Origin: Methanocorpusculum vombati
GTDB lineage: Archaea; Halobacteriota; Methanomicrobia; Methanomicrobiales; Methanocorpusculaceae
Assembly: GCF_026891935.1 (NCBI RefSeq)
Contig: NZ_JAPTGC010000003.1
Span: 1 to 64,000, forward strand
Length of the DNA: 64,000 nucleotides
Reading direction: 5' to 3'
Shown here: one piece after another, positions 61,028-64,000 of the stretch
Position numbering within the stretch: the stretch's first letter is position 1
Layout: the number at the start of each line of letters is the position of its first letter
Notes under the pieces: model-generated
Told to the model about the DNA's origin: nothing
The model's input: the letters and a program-made list of their open reading frames with translations, nothing else
Databases searched by the model: none
Program-made: the position numbers and the translations under genes

Positions 61028-61771
61028 ATGCCGCAGATCGATATCGTACTCGTTGAGCCGCTGTATGAGGGCAACATCGGGTTTGCCGCCCGGGTTATGA
61101 AGAACTTCGGGTTTCATAATATGGTTCTGGTCAACCCGCCGAAGATGACGGTGGAGGCAACCGCACGGGCGTCGCATGCGAAGGATGTTCTTGAGGCGGC
61201 GGAGGTTGTAACGCTTGATGAGGTGTTCGCCCGCAGCAATCTTGCGGTTGCAACGACCGGCGGTCTGTCGAAGTCGGTGTCAAACCCGATGCGGATGCCC
61301 TACTACTCACCGGCGGAGCTGCGGGAAATGATTCATGATGTGGACGGCCGTATCTCGATTCTGTTCGGGAGGGAGAACTGGGGCTTAAACAACGAGGAAA
61401 TCCGCCGCTGCGATATTGTGGCAACGATTCCGACCTCACCCGAGTATCCGATTATGAACATCTCGCATGCGATCGGGGTGGTCTGCTATGAGCTTGCGCA
61501 TCTGCCCCGGGGTGAGTATATGCTTGCCAGCCGGGTCGAGATGGATGCACTTTACGCGCACTTCGAGCGGTTCCTGGAAGGGATCGGTCATCCGGTGGAG
61601 AAGCGGGAGACCACGATTCTCCTTGCAAAGCGGGTTCTCGGGAGAACGAACCTGACGGTCCGCGAGGCGAGTACCATTCACGGGATTCTCCGCCGTACCG
61701 AGTGGCATCTGAAGCATCCGGGCGTGGCCTACGATGATAAGGGCCGCGAGTACTGGGACGGGGAAGAGTAA
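61028..61771 (+). CDS. trmJ: tRNA 2'-O-methyltransferase TrmJ
   Basis: A 247-residue SPOUT methyltransferase: IVLVEPLYEGNIGFAARVMK, NFGFHNMVLVNPP, LFGRENWGLNNEEIRRCD, and the knot motif IPTSPEYPIMNISHAIGVV. It methylates the ribose at position 32 of tRNAs. The C-terminal 70 residues form the TrmJ dimer/tRNA extension (REASTIHGILRRTEWHLKHP). It is the last gene of the gatC operon; the next gene is convergent. Confidence 0.92.
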   Translation: MPQIDIVLVEPLYEGNIGFAARVMKNFGFHNMVLVNPPKMTVEATARASHAKDVLEAAEVVTLDEVFARSNLAVATTGGLSKSVSNPMRMPYYSPAELREMIHDVDGRISILFGRENWGLNNEEIRRCDIVATIPTSPEYPIMNISHAIGVVCYELAHLPRGEYMLASRVEMDALYAHFERFLEGIGHPVEKRETTILLAKRVLGRTNLTVREASTIHGILRRTEWHLKHPGVAYDDKGREYWDGEE

Positions 61772-61811
61772 GTTTCCTTTTTTTGCAGGACGGCAACGTG
61801 CCTGCGTTCGT

Positions 61812-62573
61812 TTATTGACTGTTGTTGTTCGTCATCGCACATCCGTTCATCTGCAACCCGTCCAGAAACGAAAGACTCCGCTCCACGTCCTCAAACCGCA
61901 TAACCTCCACAATCATCGTTGCAGACCCCGCCGCCGCAAGTACTGGAGCAAAATCAATCGTTCCCGATCCGCACGCCGCATGCTCATCCCACACCCCGCA
62001 GTTATCGTGCAGATGCAGATGATCCGGCCGCTTGGTAAGAAACGCTTTAAGTGTCCCCGTCAGATTTGCATGCCCCACATCCAGCACAAACGACAGACCG
62101 CACTCCCGGATACATGTAAGAAGATCCGGTGCCTGAAACCTGCAGCAGTCCCAGCTCCCGAGATTTTCCACCGCAAACCGGATGGAAAACTCCTCCTGCA
62201 TCTCCCCGAGCTCTGCAAAACTCCGCAGCATTGCCGCAGTTGATGCATCCCACTCGTCCGGATACAGACAAAACCCCGGATGAATCACCAGTGTCTCCGC
62301 ACCGATCCGATCTCCGGCTTCCGCAGTCTCGCGGATCACCGCAATACTTGCCCGCCGCATCGGCTCAAATGCAGATGCAATATTTCCGTCTCCCGTCGGT
62401 GCATGAATCGTGTACCGCAGATCAAACTCCCTGCAGGCATCCTCATACCCAAACAGCGAGTGCTGTGCATCGCACTGAATTTCCACCAGATCACATATCT
62501 CCGAAAGCCGCATCAGAGCATCCGCAAGCGGCTCTGCCATCAGACAGTTCGTCGAAACACCAAACCGCCTCAT
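61812..62573 (-). CDS. Sugar phosphate isomerase/epimerase-like TIM barrel
   Basis: A 253-residue xylose isomerase-like protein paralogous to 12111-12833: FGVSTNCLMAEPLADALMRL, LRYTIHAPTGDGN, LVIHPGFCLYPDEW, FAVENLGSWDCCR, FVLDVGHANLTGTLKAFL and HLHLHDNCGVWDEHAACGSG. Metal-ligand positions are kept. The ATG at 62573 overlaps the stop of the ABC ATPase gene (4 bp), so it belongs to the transporter operon. The substrate is unknown. Confidence 0.8.
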   Translation of the reverse strand: MRRFGVSTNCLMAEPLADALMRLSEICDLVEIQCDAQHSLFGYEDACREFDLRYTIHAPTGDGNIASAFEPMRRASIAVIRETAEAGDRIGAETLVIHPGFCLYPDEWDASTAAMLRSFAELGEMQEEFSIRFAVENLGSWDCCRFQAPDLLTCIRECGLSFVLDVGHANLTGTLKAFLTKRPDHLHLHDNCGVWDEHAACGSGTIDFAPVLAAAGSATMIVEVMRFEDVERSLSFLDGLQMNGCAMTNNNSQ

Positions 62574-63790
62574 GGGAGAATCCGCCGCATCAGGTCCGCA
62601 GCCGAGACCACCGCAACCGCCCCGTCCCCGGCAAGCTCCGCAAAAAGAGCATCCGCCTCTCCTCCGGTATAATCCTCGCATCGTCCAAGGAAATACACCG
62701 GCACATCAGCACCCTTCAGGACCGACAGATTTGCCAGATTCCCCGAGCCGACCGGCATCCCCGCAACCACCACGGCATCCGCCTTCGCAACCAGACCACG
62801 CAGCTGTTCAACCGCTGCAGCTGACACCGCCGCAAACGGCGGCTCAACCACCGCTTCAATTCCGAGTGCCGCGGCTGCCGCCGCATCAGAATCATTCGCC
62901 GCAAGTACCCCCGCGGTAACCCGGCACCCGTGCAGAAGCAGCAGGTGATACAGCTCCGATCCGGACCCCCCGCCCGAGATCACATGTACCCGGACACCGT
63001 CTGCAACCGCCGCAACATCATACGCCGGAACCAGATACGGCTTCCCCGTCAGAGGATGCATATGTACCAGCATCCTCACCGAAAAACTCTCGGAGATCCG
63101 TTCCTCCGTCAGTACCTCCGCAGGAGTTCCCGCCGCCACGATCTGTCCTCCGCTCATCAGAATCAGCCGGTCACAGAAATAGGACGCAAGATTAAAATCA
63201 TGAAACACCCCCACCACCGTAATCTTTGGTGTCAGCTCCTGAATCAGGCTCAGAATCTCCAGCTGATGATTAATATCAAGATGTGACGTCGGCTCATCCA
63301 GCAGCAGGATCTTCGGCTGCTGTGCAAGCGTCCGTGCAATCAGTACCCGCTGCCGCTCACCGCCCGACACCTCCGTAATCAGTTTATCCGCCAGATGCAG
63401 CGTATTCGTCCGCCGCATCGCCTCATCTGCAACCGACAGATCCACCTCTCCCAGAGGTGCAAGCCTCCCGATATGCGGATGGCGGCCCATCAGCACAATC
63501 TCGCGGACCGTAAACGGAAACGCAACATCCGTCTCCTGCCGTACGCATCCGAGGATCCGTGCAAGTTCCCGCGTATCATACGTCGCAACATCCAGCCCCT
63601 CAATCATCACCGCCCCTGCATCCGGTGCAAGAATTCGCGACAATGTCCGCAGAAACGTGGTCTTCCCGCACCCGTTCGGCCCGAGAATACCAATGAACCG
63701 TCCTTCCTCAACCGCAAGTGAAAGATCCCGGAGAACCGTATGGTCCCCGTAACTCACCGACAGCTGCTCCGCAGAAATCACCGGCGTCAT
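62570..63790 (-). CDS. ABC transporter ATPase with C-terminal extension
   Basis: A 406-residue ATPase of the iron-siderophore/cobalamin (FecE/BtuD) class: Walker [17 protein letters not shown]-loop [10 protein letters not shown], signature [11 protein letters not shown], Walker [14 protein letters not shown]-loop VFHDFN. Beyond residue 255 there is an extra domain of about 150 residues ([36 protein letters not shown]) with a Rossmann-like pattern, seen in some archaeal BtuD proteins. It overlaps the permease stop by 4 bp. Confidence 0.88.
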   Translation of the reverse strand: MTPVISAEQLSVSYGDHTVLRDLSLAVEEGRFIGILGPNGCGKTTFLRTLSRILAPDAGAVMIEGLDVATYDTRELARILGCVRQETDVAFPFTVREIVLMGRHPHIGRLAPLGEVDLSVADEAMRRTNTLHLADKLITEVSGGERQRVLIARTLAQQPKILLLDEPTSHLDINHQLEILSLIQELTPKITVVGVFHDFNLASYFCDRLILMSGGQIVAAGTPAEVLTEERISESFSVRMLVHMHPLTGKPYLVPAYDVAAVADGVRVHVISGGGSGSELYHLLLLHGCRVTAGVLAANDSDAAAAAALGIEAVVEPPFAAVSAAAVEQLRGLVAKADAVVVAGMPVGSGNLANLSVLKGADVPVYFLGRCEDYTGGEADALFAELAGDGAVAVVSAADLMRRILP

Positions 63791-64000
63791 ACCTGAGTCC
63801 TCCTCCGCAGCAGGTAAATAAAGAACGGAGCACCCAGAAACGCGGTAATAATACCCACCGGAATCTCAACCGGCAGTGTCCGTGCAGCCGTATCCGCCCA
63901 CATCAGAAGAATTGCACCTGCCATCATCGACGCGGGCAAAAGAATCCGGTGATCCGGTCCTGTCAGAATCCGCATAATATGGGGAATAATCAGACCCACA
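63787..64000 (-). CDS. FecCD/BtuC-family permease, C-terminal part
   Basis: Only the last 70 or so residues are inside the window; the gene continues past base 64000. [20 protein letters not shown] and [17 protein letters not shown], then [20 protein letters not shown] are the classic end of FecCD/BtuC permeases, with two to three transmembrane helices. It forms the membrane channel with the ATPase encoded downstream. Import of cobalamin, iron chelates or a related compound is the family role. Confidence 0.9.
   Translation of the reverse strand, partial: VGLIIPHIMRILTGPDHRILLPASMMAGAILLMWADTAARTLPVEIPVGIITAFLGAPFFIYLLRRRTQV

Overview
The window is chromosome of a methanogenic archaeon. It has two adjacent methanogenesis-marker genes (MtxX/marker 4 and marker 2), an archaeal histone, NMD3, the RFC clamp loader, archaeal-type AdoMet synthetase, DUF424/DUF555/DUF2070 proteins, the archaeal CoA route, GatABC, a diphthamide ligase, and archaeal lipid genes (geranylgeranylglyceryl phosphate synthase and a phosphomevalonate dehydratase subunit). 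Gene content and the C-ending codon style suggest Methanomicrobiales, possibly Methanocorpusculum-like; that placement is inference. I saw no rRNA, tRNA or CRISPR array.

Layout. Bases 1-4450 are a small, partly decayed accessory module: a ribbon-helix-helix protein behind heptamer iterons, an HNH endonuclease, a zinc-ribbon peptide, a frameshifted GxxExxY gene, a KilA-N pseudogene and several unrecognised small proteins, with strong hairpins between them. Bases 4450-10394 are one tight operon: DUF424, NMD3, a Taw2-like tRNA enzyme, CoaBC, pantoate kinase, phosphopantothenate synthetase and a degenerate RFC small subunit. Bases 10395-11358 hold a repeat element. Bases 11359-25174 hold metabolic genes: an isomerase-like protein, a G-domain-less EF homologue, a riboflavin reductase, a mat-hisG-hisA-hisB run, ferritin, a substrate-binding lipoprotein whose lobes are in permuted order, ketopantoate reductase, MobA, histone and the two methanogenesis markers. 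Bases 25175-27648 carry a pilin-like surface protein and a second, larger copy of the repeat element. RFC large subunit, an amino-acid transporter and an aldehyde dehydrogenase follow.

Bases 33127-33818 encode two paralogous winged-helix regulators, each with the same palindrome (ACTTAC-N5-GTAAGT) over its expected transcription start. A RecJ-like phosphoesterase with a duplicated PhoU/TrkA_C protein follows. Bases 37200-41100 encode two secreted surface proteins and a chimeric pseudogene made from their sequences. A long minus-strand run (48415 to 42315) includes DUF2070, Dph6, a PfkB kinase, DUF555, a nitroreductase, a radical SAM protein and phosphomevalonate dehydratase small subunit. A sodium-solute symporter, an M1 aminopeptidase, a SpeD-like protein, a gatC-gatA-gatB-topA-GGGPS-trmJ operon and a FecCD/BtuCD-type ABC transporter (cut by the window end) complete the window.

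Connections. CoaBC, pantoate kinase and phosphopantothenate synthetase, with the ketopantoate reductase 11 kb away, cover ketopantoate to 4'-phosphopantetheine. The phosphomevalonate dehydratase subunit and GGGPS lie on the isoprenoid lipid route. RFC large subunit, the odd RFC small-subunit paralogue, topoisomerase I and RecJ-like protein are replication/repair functions. The most promising observations are the permuted binding protein, the paired self-regulated winged-helix genes, the large palindromic repeat family and the promoter-swapped pseudogene.
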